From positions 49,855-113,854 of the forward strand of contig JADFUC010001935.1 of the NCBI GenBank assembly GCA_019722365.1: a stretch of 64,000 bases of DNA. The letters are read 5' to 3'. Origin of the DNA: Lithospermum erythrorhizon. Taxonomy: Eukaryota; Streptophyta; Magnoliopsida; Boraginales; Boraginaceae. The translations under genes and the position numbers were made by a program. The notes under the pieces were generated by a model. The model saw only the letters and a program-made list of their open reading frames with translations, ran no database searches and was not told where the DNA came from. Positions 1 through 13,500 of the stretch are shown in pieces. The first letter of the stretch is position 1. Each line of letters starts with the position of its first letter.

Positions 1-2348
1 TTAACTTTGTTTCGGCAAGTTTTGTTTTGAATGTTCAGACAAATATCTCTAGTATAGGGAGTATAAACAAGAATTGGCTTATTGCATTAGTTCGTTAACG
101 GCTAAAAGCGGATCCAAGTTTGGAATTTTAGTAGAACACTAATTAAATAAATACCAAGAAAAATTTCCGAAATAATATTATGTAACAAATCTCGGAAAAT
201 ATTATTGCAAACTAAAACATATAGTAAATGTTCTTCTAAATATAAAAGGTTCAATAAAAAAACACAATAATAAAATATTTTTACATTTTATCATTTTTTT
301 CTCAAAATCAAATCGCCTATAGTTTATTTGTTGAAAATAATCTAAAATATTTTTCTATAAATTATAAGACGATGGTTTAACCATTATCATAATTCACACA
401 TGCTACTACATAGCTCACTCGACCTTCAATAACAAATGAAAAATGAAAAACTACGAATAGTAACAAAAATTTGATAAATGTTCTCTAAGAGGAAAAAACC
501 GAAATCTTAACTAAGAAAAATAAATTACTCAATTTCATTTTTCGATGTTAACTCAATACTCCGTCTGCTCCAATGCATTTTGATCACGTAAGCTTGAAAA
601 ATACTTTATTAAGTGCACAAAGAATATTGCTATATATCCTAAATAATAATTTATCAAAAACACTTTAATGGATAAAAATAATAAAAAGACTTTATTGCTT
701 TTAATAAAAGTCGAAGATTAATAAAGATAAAGCCAGATCAAATTTTATAATGACAAAAGAAAAAGAAATTATTTGCTACATTATCAAGTAAATTTGAATG
801 GAAGGAATAATTAAGAATATCTCAAATTGAGAAAGATAGAGCATTAATATAATAAAATGAAAATTTTAATATAAGAAAAAATCACAATTTACCTTAAGAA
901 ACACACTACCAAATAACAATTCAATTCAAATTAAAATACTAATCAAAGTAAATCTTCTAATATAAAGATAATATCCAAAAAATATGGAAATAATTGATTA
1001 ACTAATCTTGTACTCCCTCCCTCCTATTTTTTAATGGACTTTTGTTGAGTTCTTATATGCAAATCTAATCATTCAAATAACGATCAGATGCGAATTCTAA
1101 GATACTACGGATTACAAAAAAATAAATAACGAATTACAAAAGTGTACCTTTCTTTCTTTAATATTCTAATTTCGTGGAAACGAGAGCTCGTATCACCCAA
1201 AATAGAGTATCTCCAAGAATAAATTTCACACCAAAGAATAACCCTAACTCCTACACGCTGCTTTTGTGAACGCATTCAAGCTGAACCAAAACAAAAAAAG
1301 AAGAGAAAAACCGTTTCTCTTCCTAGTGGTGGGCGGTGAAATGAGAGTAGGAGATGAGAGAATTTGATTTCTCAAACCAAAAAAAAATGAGCAAATGAAT
1401 CCATACAAGGATGTGGCTATACAGTGGCTGAACATTCTAGAATGTAGCCTCCTTAAAGAGGTGGAAACATTCTGTAAACCCTAACTTTATCTCTTCATAT
1501 CCTCAAATTTAGGAGTATAAAGAGAAGCGTTCCTAACCTCCTCCATCCTTCTTGGATATGCGGCTGGGCCAACTCCGTCTAAGGTCCTGAACACGATTGG
1601 CCAAAACGCTTTCCTTCTACGCTTTTACTTTAAACCTGCGAACTCGTAGTTATTAAATATTATTAGTCTGCTTATCAAGCGGCGCGCGACCTCTAAGACG
1701 GATCGACAAGAAAGCAATATTAAGCAATACTAACCGACTATCAGATTAATATGTAGATTACGAAGGACCTCAAGAAGCCAGAATCCCTAATGTCAACGCC
1801 CGTAAATCCTAAATACTAATTATCCAATAATTAATATATAGTGAACTTATACTTTGAATGCTTTAAACTGTTTGATCAATCAAATTGTTCAATGAGTATT
1901 TTAAGCGAGATCTATTCTTTAGTTCTAACACTTACTCTGCCCTTGGACGATTTACAGATATAAACTGGCGATAGTTCTCAACGCATTTATGATACAACAT
2001 CAACGATTCCTTCGACACGTGATTTCAAATGTGTCAAGCTTTAGTAAGATACGTGTCACCAAACTATAATCGGGTTCATATGATATCCACCATAGTCATG
2101 ACCAAATCATCCTTAACCTCTAAGATCACGTAAATCTACCGAGATATTCTATTGTATAAATCTCCTATTATCGTATCTGTGTCTTTCATTTTACACTCGC
2201 ACAATATACTCAACTCATACGCATGATCCTCCCCGTTATGCAGGACGCTTCGACAAGCGTCAAAGTACATTATCGATGTCTATCAAAGAACAAAGCTTCA
2301 GTGGATTTGTAACCAAAATAATTTTATTTATATAATCAGCCGCTTCTC
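1..2348. other. AT-rich flank without a recognisable gene
   Basis: No coding sequence is recognisable on either strand; open frames are short and have no known motif. Two spots (about 556 and 1010) carry TACTCC..CTCC-type sequence typical of plant Stowaway/hAT MITE ends, but no matching inverted partner was found, so no element is called. The part from about 1500 to 2300 is less AT-rich and may be a decayed LTR, which I cannot confirm. Confidence 0.5.
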
Positions 2349-2540
2349 CACTACTAAAACGTACCTACGCTGTCGGGAGAATGCATCGACACCCCACGGT
2401 GATAGTGTCGGCTCCGGTGTCGGTTTTAAAGGCCCGTTTTGCTTTATTTGGGCCTTTTGTCGCGTAGTTGCCTGACCTTTCTTTAATTTTAAAAAAAATC
2501 AAAATTACCTGTCGACGACACCACACCGACGATATAAGTT
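2349..2540 (+). repeat. CACTA left terminal and subterminal region
   Basis: The interval starts with CACTACTAAAACG and holds several TGTCGG/GTGTCGG motifs within about 100 bases. It also contains GACACCACACCGACG at about 2518, which recurs nearly exactly at about 8507. In known CACTA elements such subterminal repeats bind TNPA-type protein; that role is inferred here from position and motif. Confidence 0.7.
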
Positions 2541-2574
2541 CGATATATATTTAAAAAATACGTTTTTTTCCCAC

Positions 2575-2700
2575 ATCATCGGCCCCCCCCCAAACTCCTA
2601 CCGGGATCCCCACCCCGCCCCACCCCCGACGCCATCACGACCCCACCACCGGCCCTCCCCACCGCCCACCACACCGGCCCCACTGCCGACCCCAATCAAG
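2575..2700. repeat. C-rich tract with G-quadruplex potential on the minus strand
   Basis: The tract contains runs of nine, four, four, four and five C within about 45 bases (2583-2627), so the complementary strand fits the four-G-run quadruplex pattern. It follows the CACTA left end. A similar tract occurs near the left end of the second CACTA-like element at about 48486. Confidence 0.6.
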
Positions 2701-3400
2701 CACCCAACAATTTAAAAAAAAGGGCTTTTTCCTTTTTTGTTTTTTTTTGTTTTTTCGCTTTTAATGTTTTTAATTGTTTGCTTTATAATTACCAGATGTT
2801 TAATTGTTTGTTATTATATGTTTAATTATGATCTAATTTCTTTTAATTCGCTTTTTTTTTTTTATCGCTTTTAATTAGTTGTTGTATAATTCTTTGCTTA
2901 ATTTCTAGTATTAATTATAAATTTAATTGTTTAATTAATTATTATTTTGGATTTATTTGTTTTTAATTTAATTTGCATATTATAAGTTTAATTCATTTTT
3001 CATTCGCTTAATTAGTTGTATCAATCGAATCGAATGCTGATTTATTTTGTTTAATTTGTTTTAATTGATTGAATTGGGGTAATGAATTGTTGCCGATGAA
3101 TTGAATTGATGAATCGAAGCTCAATTATTGTATTTGAGTTTCGATGACCGACTGATTTGAATTGAATTTGGATTAAGTTTGAATTTGATTTGATTTGAAT
3201 TATATTCGAGATTAAAATCGAATTGAATTTAATTGATAAAGAACATAGTTTGAATGTTGTTTGGAATTAGACTAAACGTTGTTTGAATTAGATTGAAGCT
3301 CAATGTCATTTTGAATCGATCGAATTGGATTTGGATTCTAATCAATCGATTTGAATGATATTGTTTTAATTTTGATAGAATTTGAATTTTGGAAACTTAC
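2701..3400 (+). other. T-rich, intron-like sequence of the CACTA element
   Basis: The interval is dominated by TTTAATTG- and GAATTTGAATT-type simple sequence with no open reading frame of note. It lies between the C-rich tract and the first TNPA-like coding piece, so it is probably leader or intron of the transposon transcript. Confidence 0.4.
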
Positions 3401-3419
3401 GTGCTCCTCAAGGTAAACT

Positions 3420-5660
3420 CAAGAAAATACGTAGAGTTATGAGAGCGGATCGGGTCGCCGAAGAGTTCTGGGGGCACCCATCCGGACCTCAGGATTCAGC
3501 CAGCTGACCGGGCCTTACGCCGACATAGTGCATTCACTCATTGACCCTGTGACGATAAATGGGGCGAGCACGCCGCCTATATCCGCCAAAGACGCTGACT
3601 GCCTAGCAGATTCGCTGGAAGACGCCCACGCGAATACAAGACTCGCTGTCACACGCCACTGAATACGACCGGAGAGATATACCGACGAGCCGTCGAAATG
3701 ACGACGACCTTTCTCGGATGTGCAGTCCCGAGACTACGTCGGGTACGCTTTGAATTGATGTGCCCACGTTATCTCGCCTCGCCGGCCGTGAGGGGATAGT
3801 TGCCACGCTGGCGGAGCCGTGTAAAGTTGCATTTTATTTATCGAGTTTGTCTTATTAATATTTATATATTTATCATTTCCTAGATCTAAATTTTAAATCT
3901 GCTTGCTATGTTGGAAGCTATTGGGGGTGTGGGTGAAAAGGTTCTTCGAACGAATAAGGAATCATGGAAAGATTCAGGCTATACTATATGATGCTGATCA
4001 AAAAGCGCTGGGCGATGGGTATACGGAATGCTTTTGGTAAGTATTTAAATATAAAAAGTTTTGGTGATTTTCGAATTGTGAAATTAGACTAACTTAATTT
4101 TGTATTTATTTCGTGATCGAGCATGAGATTCGTGAGGAGCGCCAGATATGCCGTGCAAATTTCGGGAGGCTTCAACAAGGCTAGGGGCGGTATCTTCACG
4201 GCTGGAAGATAACGTCATGGGCGCGAGTGGTGACGATCCGCCTTTCCTCGGGGCCTCCGTGTCTCAATCAACGTGACCGTGGCCGCTTCGAAAAATATGT
4301 CGCGATCGCGTCAGACGCACCAAAGGGTCGACATCTCCCAAAGCAACCGACAACCGCATTTACTCCCTCGCGGCTGGCCCGATTGAGCTCTTCAAGATTC
4401 CCTCGGCAGCAAGTGGCCTTCTGCAGAGGCTCCATTTATTTAGGTAAGTTTGGATTTTTACTATTAAATTTTAATTTTTATTATTTCCATTTATTAACTA
4501 TGTATTTTAATCATGTCGTGTTAAGTGATCGAAGCGTCTCTTCACCGTTGAATATTCGTCTCGATCTTAACAAGCATATGACAAGGCGACGAATCGGCTG
4601 TGAGAATTCTACAACCCGAGGCTGGAGACTGCTTTTGTAAGTTTAAATTTTTTATACATTACATTTAAACGTTATTTTTTATACGTTATTTATACGTTAC
4701 TTATATTTCATTCTTATGTTTCTATAACTCGGCAGGATTTATATCAGTCTGCTCCACGCTAAGGGTCAATGGACTTCGATCCATTAAAGGCTCATGGGGA
4801 CAAGTGGATCAAGGACGCAGACTTCAACAGCGAGGTCGTGGCCGGAGAAAAAGTGCCGATGCGGTTTTGCCTATACCCCGCCAAATGGTGATGCCGCTGG
4901 CTTTGACGCTGGTTCACGGAACCAGCCTCCGGCCTCGAGGACGCGCAGCCGCCGGCTCCTCGGAGTCCGAGGGGCGTAAGCAACAAGACGCCGGCGGTGC
5001 CAGGACCGCGGCTCAAGAATCGCCGCCCAACCGCATTGATGCTCAGAAGTTATACGGAAACGCTACCCATACCGGATTTCTGCCCTCCTCGGCCCGCCTC
5101 AGTAGGGACTCACGCAGTGACTGCCATACCATTCACTTCATCTCAAAGCCATAATTTGTAGTCAGTAGCACCCTCATCTTCCCCGTCCCCGCCACCAAAC
5201 CTCCCACCAGACTCCCCATTAATGAAAGCCCCAAATTTCTGCCAATGCATTCTCAAAGACTACAGGCGGTTCTACTCGAGCATTGATGTTTTGTATGATA
5301 TTTTATGTTTTATGGATTGATTTTATGGATATTTTTACGGATATTTTATGGATATATTTGTATTTAAGGATATTTTTATGTTTGCCTGATTTGTGTTTTA
5401 TGTTTCTTTATTTAGACTCATCGCTATTAATCTATAAATATTGAAAAGCATCAATAACTTTCATTAGTATATATGTTTTATAGGTTGTATAAACAAATTG
5501 ATGTTTTGTCATCTCGATTCTCAGAAATCAAGCGCTTGGCCAAAGGCTGCAGTTGTCAGATAGTGTCGGGTTACGTGTCGGTGGTTCAGCGCTCTGGCCG
5601 TGTCAAGCAAGGTCGGCCTGGGAGGGTTCAAGGCCGTGGTCTTCAACAATTCCATTCCTT
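3420..5660 (+). pseudogene. TNPA-like (Ptta/En/Spm, Transposase_24) fragments
   Basis: Several GC-richer blocks are separated by AT-rich, intron-like spacers. The clearest is at about 4130-4230: translated, it gives CRANFGRLQQG, then GRYLHGWKITSWARVV, resembling the NRANRAKL..HTAGSKSFAR core of plant CACTA TNPA-like proteins. A later GC-rich exon-like block (4800-5154) suits the low-complexity C-terminal part. Stops and frameshifts break every block. Apparent introns start with GTAAGT (about 4443) and similar. In characterised elements this protein binds subterminal repeats and helps TNP2. The family assignment rests on one short motif plus position inside CACTA ends, so it is moderate. It lies upstream of TNP2 here, whereas the usual order is the reverse, supporting a composite structure. 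Confidence 0.45.
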
Positions 5661-5689
5661 ACCAATATTATATTGATAGTATATAAGTT

Positions 5690-8090
5690 TCTCGTGGACT
5701 ATTTTCAAAGTTTAAATTAAAATTTTCAAGCTGAGTAAGTTTTAATTCAACAAATCGGTCAGGTTCACAGATATTTCGTTTGTGTGGACCCTAGATAAAA
5801 GATAAATAATTTTCGAATAATATCGATATATCGGTATTTGAAGAGTATTTGTATTTAGTAGTAATATATGATCGAATAAATACAACGGAAACGGGGTTTC
5901 GTTGGTATTTAAGCGGGTGTAAATTAACCGAAACCAAAACGAACTTAAATTTCTTCCTCTAAATATTCTACCTACCACCACTATCTCCATCCTCATCCAA
6001 AACCTTCTTATTTCCCCTCCATGGCCGAAATGTTCTCTCCATTTCCCCCCTTGAAATTTTTTTTCCATTTCTCTCATCGATTGTCGCCTAAATTCAAGAA
6101 CAAAGTTGTGGATTCTCTTCTCCTCATCATCCCTTATCATATCTAGGTAAGAAAGATCAAATCTTTTGAGATATTTTTGAGTTTTAAAGAGTTGACTCTT
6201 ATGGATCTTTTTGTTGACTTTTAGATCTTGGAATTTATTATGGCATGCAAATATTATTCGAGTATCGATGTGGATTTTCAGTTGATTACTAAGAAAAGTG
6301 CAAGCTGAGGTTGACTTTTTATTGACTTTCAAATGAACTTTAAATTGTAATATGAGGTTATGACTTTAATATAGTTGTTTCGGGGTATAGAATTATCAAG
6401 TTCGATATGGATAAAAGTAGACAATAGAAAGTTCGTAAAGTTCAGATAAGATTTACGCTTGAATTGAGGTCAGATTTAATGGATTAATTAGTTGTCAATT
6501 AATTGTTGGATTGATTAGAAATGTGCTTAAAGTGTTATCATTGGGGTAATAAGTGCGATGACCGAATATTTGTGATTTTACGGAAGCCATAATTAGAATG
6601 TAAAGTATGTTGGAATATTAAAAGCGTATACCAATTCGATGCGATGATTGCTATGGTTGTAAATTTGAATCGTGAGACGGGTATAACACTGGGTTTATAT
6701 AGATGCTAAGAGAAAAGTTATTCAACAAAAAAGTGTTATAATGTATGTTTTTCCCCTGAATAGGAGTCGGCTCGATCTAAAGATTTGGTGATCGCCTGTA
6801 GTCATTATTAATGCTGGGTTCTATGCTTTATACAAATCAATGTAATGGGGACCTTTCATATATTATGTTGTATATACTACGCTGTGATATCTGGGATTAT
6901 TCTCGAGGGGACAGGTGATTATGATCGATACTATGTGTAAACCTTTGGATTTATGATTCATATGGATTAAATACTGAGATTTTGGGTTATATTACGAGAT
7001 AATTGAGATTACGATTCATATCATGATATTAGTCATTATGATTTATATCACGGGATACCGTGAATATGATTCATGTTATGAGATTTGTGTATACGCGCGG
7101 CCGCACATGTGTTTTGATCGCTTAAGGTAAGTTACTCATGAGCGCGACTCCCGACCGGAGTGTTCGGGGCGCCAGTATTATCATGGCCGCCTGTGGATTC
7201 GAGTGCTCAGCGAGCATGCATTATCGGCGCGTACCGGTCGAGCGACGGAGCGAGGCCTCATCCGATTATCCGGAGGCGGATTCCTCATACGTAGGCTATT
7301 TGGGAGTGTGGATTCTCATGGTATTATTTGGAGGTGGATTCATCATGTGTGTATTATTTGGAGGCGATTCCCCATGCTAAGCTGGCAGATTATTCGTGAG
7401 GCGGATTCCTCATTTGATGCCTTTGTGCCGAAACCTGTTTCCCTTTGAAACGTAATATGTTATTTGGCGATTATAAGCTCACAGCAGATAGTATTACGTG
7501 AACATCGTATAAAGAGGATTCTATGTAGTCAGGACTCATATTCATTGTGTGGCCTCGTTGGATGATATGCATACGTTATATATATAAGTACGAATATATG
7601 TGACGGGACTTCAGTCTGTGGTATTTGTATTCACTCACCTTAATAGTGACTTTATTCTCTATGGGCGGGCGCTTTTATGCCCAGGTTCTAAGAGGTCGAC
7701 GTTGAGGTTGGCTGAGAAGCCGCATCATAGGCTGCGTATCAAGCGTCAGATGAAAAGTGCGGCATAGGAATTCCTCATCACTATTTCCTTTTGTTGTCGA
7801 TTTGTATATCAAGTTAGACTCGGGTATTATACTCTGTCGAGGGTCCGTTATCATACTCTCCTATAAGGCATTTTGGATTCGTGTATCTTTTGAGTTGTAT
7901 AATTAAGGTGAATTTGTATTATGTTGTTCGTTGTTTATTGTATATGTCATAGTTCACCACGACGGACAAAGTGTATTTTATTATTATTAATGTCAAATGA
8001 AGTCTTTTATGTCATTATCCATCTGATCGGTGACTCAGCATGTGTCATTACGACCTTAACTCAGGCTGGCCGAATTCGGGCGGTCGCTAT
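5690..8090 (+). mobile_element. LTR-Y copy 1, long LTR of a chromodomain gypsy family
   Basis: This interval shares order and motifs with three other places in the window (about 28000, 35441 and 59000). They are a pyrimidine-rich leader (about 5940-6080), several GTTGAC motifs (6191, 6213, 6310, 6322), a middle stretch with ATGATT/GATTATG sequence, and a late block with CTATGGGC..GCG..TTATGCC (about 7660) that aligns to 62110. GC-rich text at 7080-7440 repeats GGAGGCGGATTCCTCAT-like phrases. The copy at 35441 directly follows integrase/chromodomain coding sequence, which ties the family to Tekay/Del-type Ty3/gypsy. No coding capacity is visible; the 196-codon open frame on the opposite strand (5742-6332) is antisense to the LTR leader. 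Confidence 0.6.
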
Positions 8091-8560
8091 TGTGTCCGCG
8101 TTTGTGAAATATTATGCGTCATCGGGTGTCGGTCATGTCGGGTTTTAAATAATAAAAAATCATTTTCTTCTTTTTAATGGTTTTAAGTAATCTAATTAAT
8201 TATTATGTACAATAATCATTAGATATATTATTAAAACAATAAAAATATTGATGTACATCTTCTATGACATGATTCCATAGTCGGTGGCATAACTCACACA
8301 GCACATCATATACCGTGCATCGACTATTACTTCACGGAATATTTTATATTTAGAATATATATATTACTTAACATGTAAATCTAATTTTGGAATAAAAATA
8401 TATTATTATATTATCAATTAGATTAATATAAAAAATAAGAAAAACGGAGTATCGAGGGTTTTGGGCGGCCGGTCATGTCAGCGCAAGGCCGGTAGTGGTT
8501 AGATCGACACCACACCGACGCCATTTCTAATATATAAAATCGAACCTGCAGATCAGATTA
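8090..8560 (+). repeat. Second CACTA left-end-like subterminal region
   Basis: The interval contains GGGTGTCGG, ATGTCGGGTTTTAAAT and GACACCACACCGACG, the last matching the left end at about 2518. The order (GTCGG repeats, TTTTAAA, then GACACCACACCGACG) copies the 2349-2540 layout, so this is likely the left subterminal part of the element that encodes the TNP2 relic downstream. No clean CACTA terminus remains where LTR-Y stops. Confidence 0.55.
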
Positions 8561-8639
8561 AGAACAAACCCAATAAAAAAACTTCTCCTCAACCTACTCA
8601 TCCCTCTATCAACTCCTGAATCCTAAGTATTTTGATATT

Positions 8640-8870
8640 TTTATGTTCAATTATATTCAATTATGTGCAATTATGTCCAAATATTTATTTTTTTTCATTT
8701 AATTCATTTTTATTCCAAATCTAGGTTTAACTACAATACTAATATGTTCAAGTATTACGTCCAAGTATTATGTCCAAATTATGTTCAATCGTTGTCCAAT
8801 TATCCAATTATGTCCAATTATATATCCAATTATGTACACAATGTCCAATTATGTACAATTATTTAATTTT
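8640..8870 (+). repeat. TCCAATTATGT minisatellite
   Basis: A degenerate short tandem repeat of units close to TCCAATTATGT (also as TTCAATTATGT and TCCAAGTATTA). It lies between the subterminal region and the start of the TNP2 relic and may be an expanded leader or intron sequence. The open frame through it is just repeat translation. Confidence 0.7.
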
Positions 8871-8903
8871 TTTTTATTTTAATTTCAACATATTTAGGGA
8901 AAA

Positions 8904-11900
8904 TGTCCAAGATCGCTCTTGATGTATAATCGCATGGTTCGGATGGCTACGTGAACTCGTGATATCTACAAGTGTTTAGTGAGTTTCTAGTAGAAAATCA
9001 TGCTTTGTTTGCAGGATTGTGTACAATGAGCAAGCATGTCCCGCAGAGGAGTAAACGGCAAAGTGTATGACATTAGTCGCTCGAGACGCATTTAGGATGC
9101 CTACTGGCTTTCTCAAGATATTTACATCTCGTGGGGAGTACTACATGGCATTATCATGTTCCTCGCAATGTCTACGATGTGGCGTAAACATCTTCAGTGT
9201 TGATCTGGCGGAACCGATATATGCATATGGTCAGCATTTGGTTTAAACTTTCACGCGCATGGGACACAATTTGAATTGGGGGTATACTAACGAAGAACAC
9301 GACGGGACAGAAAGATCCAAATACAACAATGAACATACTATGACTCGACGGATGTCAGAAAACCACCAAGCCGTGGACGGCCTTAATCGAATTTACAGTT
9401 ATCAATGACAACATGTCAACATAGTTGGTTAGTCTCAAGTCCGAATCACAAATATCATAAAAATATTTCCAAAGGTGGATTTCTTTAATCAAGCGGTGTC
9501 AGTTCTAATGAGGGCGGTAGTAATATTCCAAACAATTTCTACGTAGGCAAAAAAATTATTGAACCCTTTGTTCTGCCTAAACAAAACTAAGGCAAGAATA
9601 ATTGTATGTTTGCTTTACAAAGAGGATTTAAGAGTTGAGGCATGGACGTTTTTGTGAGCAAGCAAAAATATGGAAAGTTATGGAAATAACGAAGTTTATC
9701 AGAAGAAAGGTTTTATGCCATTAGCCCTCAACTAGCATTGTATATGTCAAGAAAAGACAGCCTCAGACATTTACATGGCACCATCGATCCATGATGGATG
9801 GGCGTGACGACGCACTGGTGGATAAAGCAAAGTGGGAAACATTTTGATGCAACATATCCGTATTTCTCGGAGCAGAGCCGAGAAATACCGTGATCGGCTT
9901 CAGGTAATGGTATGGTTTTTGCACCTTGGGTGCCTGACGCCAATATTCCGTTGGCCGCTTATTATCTCTGTGGTGTACAATTTACCACCGAATTGTGCAT
10001 GAAGGAGCCATACTGTTTATCCCTCGATTATATCCGCACCTAAAAATCCGTGAGAGATGTAAATATTTTTCTTCGAATTTTGGTCAAGCGAAGCCAGCGA
10101 GTCATGCATACCGGTGTCGGTATATTCGATCCGCTCTTAGAAAGCGTAATTTCACGCGCGGGTCGCTTTTGATGGGACGATTAGGTGATTTTCCCGCATA
10201 CGTATGTTATCTCGTCGAGCAATACATGTAGATTAGTTTCGTCTGCATTGTGAGTGAAGACACAAAGCTTTTCACCACGGTAGGTCGGAAATTTCATGGT
10301 CTCGATTGTCGCTGCCCTTTCTTTCCCGCCGAGGTCCGCTTAGACGCAAAGAAGTGCATTTGTCCAGTGGGACGAATCCTGTCAGCCGCGTGAACGGCAA
10401 TCCACTTTAATCGAGCCGAGGTATATAATCGCATCTTATCGATCCCCGACGTAGTTTGGGAAGCGGCGCATAATGCGAAATACGTAACCGCAGGTATAAC
10501 AAGCAGTACAACCGTGCAAGAGAGTATATTCGGGATTGGTTATTGGTCATAAACAAGATCGTATTACAACATCGGCCATGCAGGCTAACAATGGCGGTAA
10601 CCTATTACACTGCATCGATGTTCCCCAGAAACAAAGATAATCGACGCGTGATCGACCTTGAAACTCATTGTTCACTTACCCCACCGCATATGCACGATTC
10701 ATGGAGAAAGCAAACCAAAGTCTTTTGTATACACTAACCACAACACAATGAAAAGAGTTTAGGAGTTGGTTAGCACGCCTCAAATTACCTCGACGGGATA
10801 TCAAAGCTCAAACATTTCTGAGACGCGCCTAAACGTGAACTTCAGCGACTGAACAAATAATGGCGTGCATATTATTGCAGCGTAAATTACTTCCTCAGAG
10901 ACTTCACAAGCGTAACGCCCAATGATACGGGAAACCGTAATGCAGTGGTGTTTTTCTTTTCACACATTTCATCAACAACTTTTAACGGGACGCATGGCGA
11001 GCTCCGCACGTAATATCGCTGGTATACTTGCAAGATGGCACAATATTCCCACCAAAGATTCTTGATGTAACGGAGCACCTACCAAATACATTTGCCTTAT
11101 TAAGCGCCTTTAATGGAGGTCTCAGGTAATATAGATGGATGTTCAGTATTTGACTTTATTAATATACGCTGATTGGCCGGTTTATCTATTCAATTATTTA
11201 ACTAAGCTTCTACATCTTGCATTCTCGGGGATCAAGAAAACAGAAGACAAAAGGCACGTATTAGCGGTCAATATGCGAGGCGATTAGTCAAAGAGGTTTG
11301 AAACTTCGTTCAATGTACGAGAAGCGAATCAAACCACTTAAATCATCCTCGGGAGTGCACGACGTACCAAACGCCTCGAAGACGATCTACTTTACCAGTT
11401 GTTTCGCTACCCGCATGCAGCACGCTTGAAGTGAAACATCGATACTTTATGACCCGCGAACAATACACCCATAAATAAGATACGTATATTTGTGCAACAC
11501 ACCAAGCATGTGAATGCCATCTGTGTACATTTAATGTTCAATAAAAAATGAATTTGTATATTATTATATAGTTAACTAAACAAATAAATTTGGCATCCCT
11601 GTGGATGTACGATGATTTGATTGAAGAGTTGTAGCCTCATTTGACGGAGGAACAAATAAATTGATTTACGTATTGGCTTAAATTTCAATAAATGCTCATA
11701 AAACTACACGGAATAATATGAGACGCTTGCACACCTCAGACACTTGCAAAGGTCCGACGCATCAAAATTAAAACGGCATATGGCTATTACGCCACAAGTA
11801 CTACTGACATTAGGCAAAAGCGATCAGAATAAAGAAAGCACTTACAATAACGGAGCGCGCTAAGTAAAAGCGTTCCTCGCTAATGCATGACTTGGCTTAA

Positions 11901-12450
11901 TTTACAAGGATTATTATGTGGTCATAGAAGAGATTTGGGAATTATCGTCAACTACTTACGTGATAAAGTTGTACTCTTCAAGTGTTATTGGTTCGACACA
12001 ATGAGTGGATGCAAATACATTCATGAACGGAACGGTTCAAATCAAACACAAAGAGCAGAGCCTCTAAGGACGACTCCCCTTTATCCTAAAGATCAAAGTA
12101 CAACAACTCTCAACAGTGAGCATAAACAAGTAAAGTGCCAGAACGAAGACAATGCTAGAAGCCTAGTTGATTGACTCATATGCAAACAACATGTGTCACT
12201 TTTAAATACTCAAGATATCTTTCAAGCAGGAGCAACAACCGCCGGCCGTTCAGGATCACTTAACGATGTCGATATTGGGCCGCAGTAAGCGGATATTCCA
12301 ATTTGTTAACAAGATGATTCGGGGACACGACGACAATGACGCTTCACAAAGACGTCTGACCACCCTGGGATAACGACATTTAGACTCGTGAGGAAGCGTT
12401 ATTTCAGAACAATACTAGCAGCATTTAAGCCTCAAGAGAATTACGATCCA
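8904..12450 (+). pseudogene. CACTA TNP2-like transposase, decayed
   Basis: The catalytic CACTA transposase, recognisable in pieces over about 3.5 kb. The N-terminus gives DRS-MYNRM near 8915-8946, like the MDRSWMYNR start of the family. The Transposase_21 core follows: a WETFDATYPYFS-like piece (about 9830-9870), TTELCMKEPYCLSL (9987-10030; family VYNLPPWLCMKEPYLMLSL), and FHARVA..GTI..FPAY (10150-10205). DUF4218-like text (KEFRSWLARLKLP, DGTIFPPKILDVTEHLP) spans about 10750-11080. DUF4216-like text (KVVLFKCYWFDTMSG) lies in the open frame 11887-12174. All three domains are in the normal order on +, but many stops and frameshifts make it inactive. The start is placed by the MYNRM motif. Confidence 0.85.
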
Positions 12451-13500
12451 CTATTTTTATTTTCAAGTTTTTCGTAATAATCGACAAACCTCCTATGGTA
12501 GCAAAATAATCATAAGTATCATTATTTACATTCTCGCTCTCCTCTTCACTTTTTGTTTTCTTGTTTATTTTTCAAGAACTAATTACATTTAATACCATGT
12601 TTAAATACGAAAACAAGTGGTCATCCGATTTCTCCATTAAAATGGGAGTTTTGTTTGCTATCGCAAGAAATTCCTCACGTTGATAATCCTTTTCGCTTAT
12701 ACGTATGCACGGTGCTCTGCTAGGTGCCTGCACGTTTGGGTCTGCGGTTTTACATTATTCAAACCGTGCTCAGATAGTCTCGGTAGCGCTGGCCTCAAAT
12801 TTTCGATTCCCTAAAAATAAGTGTGCGGAATTGTAAATATTTTATATATCGCCGATGTGTCGGTTCAAGGCCGGGCGCTCAAAAATTTCAGAACTCATAC
12901 CCTTCCACTATATAAACACTTCTAATCACATAATCACTATATTTTTATATTTTAATTTTCACAATTTCAACCTCAATTATAATTTACTTATTGTTTTGTT
13001 TAATTTTATAATAATGGCTACTAACTTTCTTACATTGTTTCTTTTGTAGGAAATTATTTCCAGTAATTATTTTGTTAATATCTAATTATTTATTGTCTAC
13101 TAACCTTGTTATATTGTTTCATTTAGTAGAAAATACTGAAGTATAATTATTTTGTTACATTTTATGTCTATCTAATTATTTTGTTTAATTTTTGTTACAT
13201 TTTTATTTTTATGTTCCATCTAATTTTTTTATTCATATTGTCGTTAGTATTTTGCTTTTATTGTAGGAAAATTATCCAAAAGAAAAAAGTGGTAATTTTG
13301 ATGTTTGATGTTTATGTCATTACTGGATATTGTTTGTGTTATTATTTTTGTTTGATGTTTATATTAAGTTTGTTCATGTTTTTAGATAGTATTTCAGTTA
13401 TTACCGCTGATGTTTATGTTGGGTTGCTGATATTTTTGTTTTGATGTTTTATATTGTTTTTGATGTTTTTGTATGTCGCTTTGCCCTCTGCTTTTTTGGG
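12451..13500 (+). other. AT-rich non-coding 3' part of the CACTA element
   Basis: T-rich sequence without motif-bearing frames. A GTGTCGGTTCAAGGCCGGGCG phrase at about 12855 resembles subterminal CACTA sequence, and short exon-like bits end in TTTTGTAG (about 13043). It may be the 3' untranslated region or a remnant of another CACTA end. Confidence 0.4.

Noticed and set aside
550..1050. Stowaway-like MITE between two TACTCC..CTCC motifs
   Set aside because: The two motifs are in the same orientation, so they do not form terminal inverted repeats.
4794..5154. Overlapping + and - strand frames in GC-rich DNA
   Set aside because: They lie in the decayed TNPA-like block of the CACTA element; overlapping frames on both strands come from GC-rich composition.
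5742..6332. Longest open frame of the window (196 codons, minus strand)
   Set aside because: It is antisense to the LTR-Y leader, has no known motif, and is rich in residues expected from AT-rich DNA; the three other LTR-Y copies do not preserve it.
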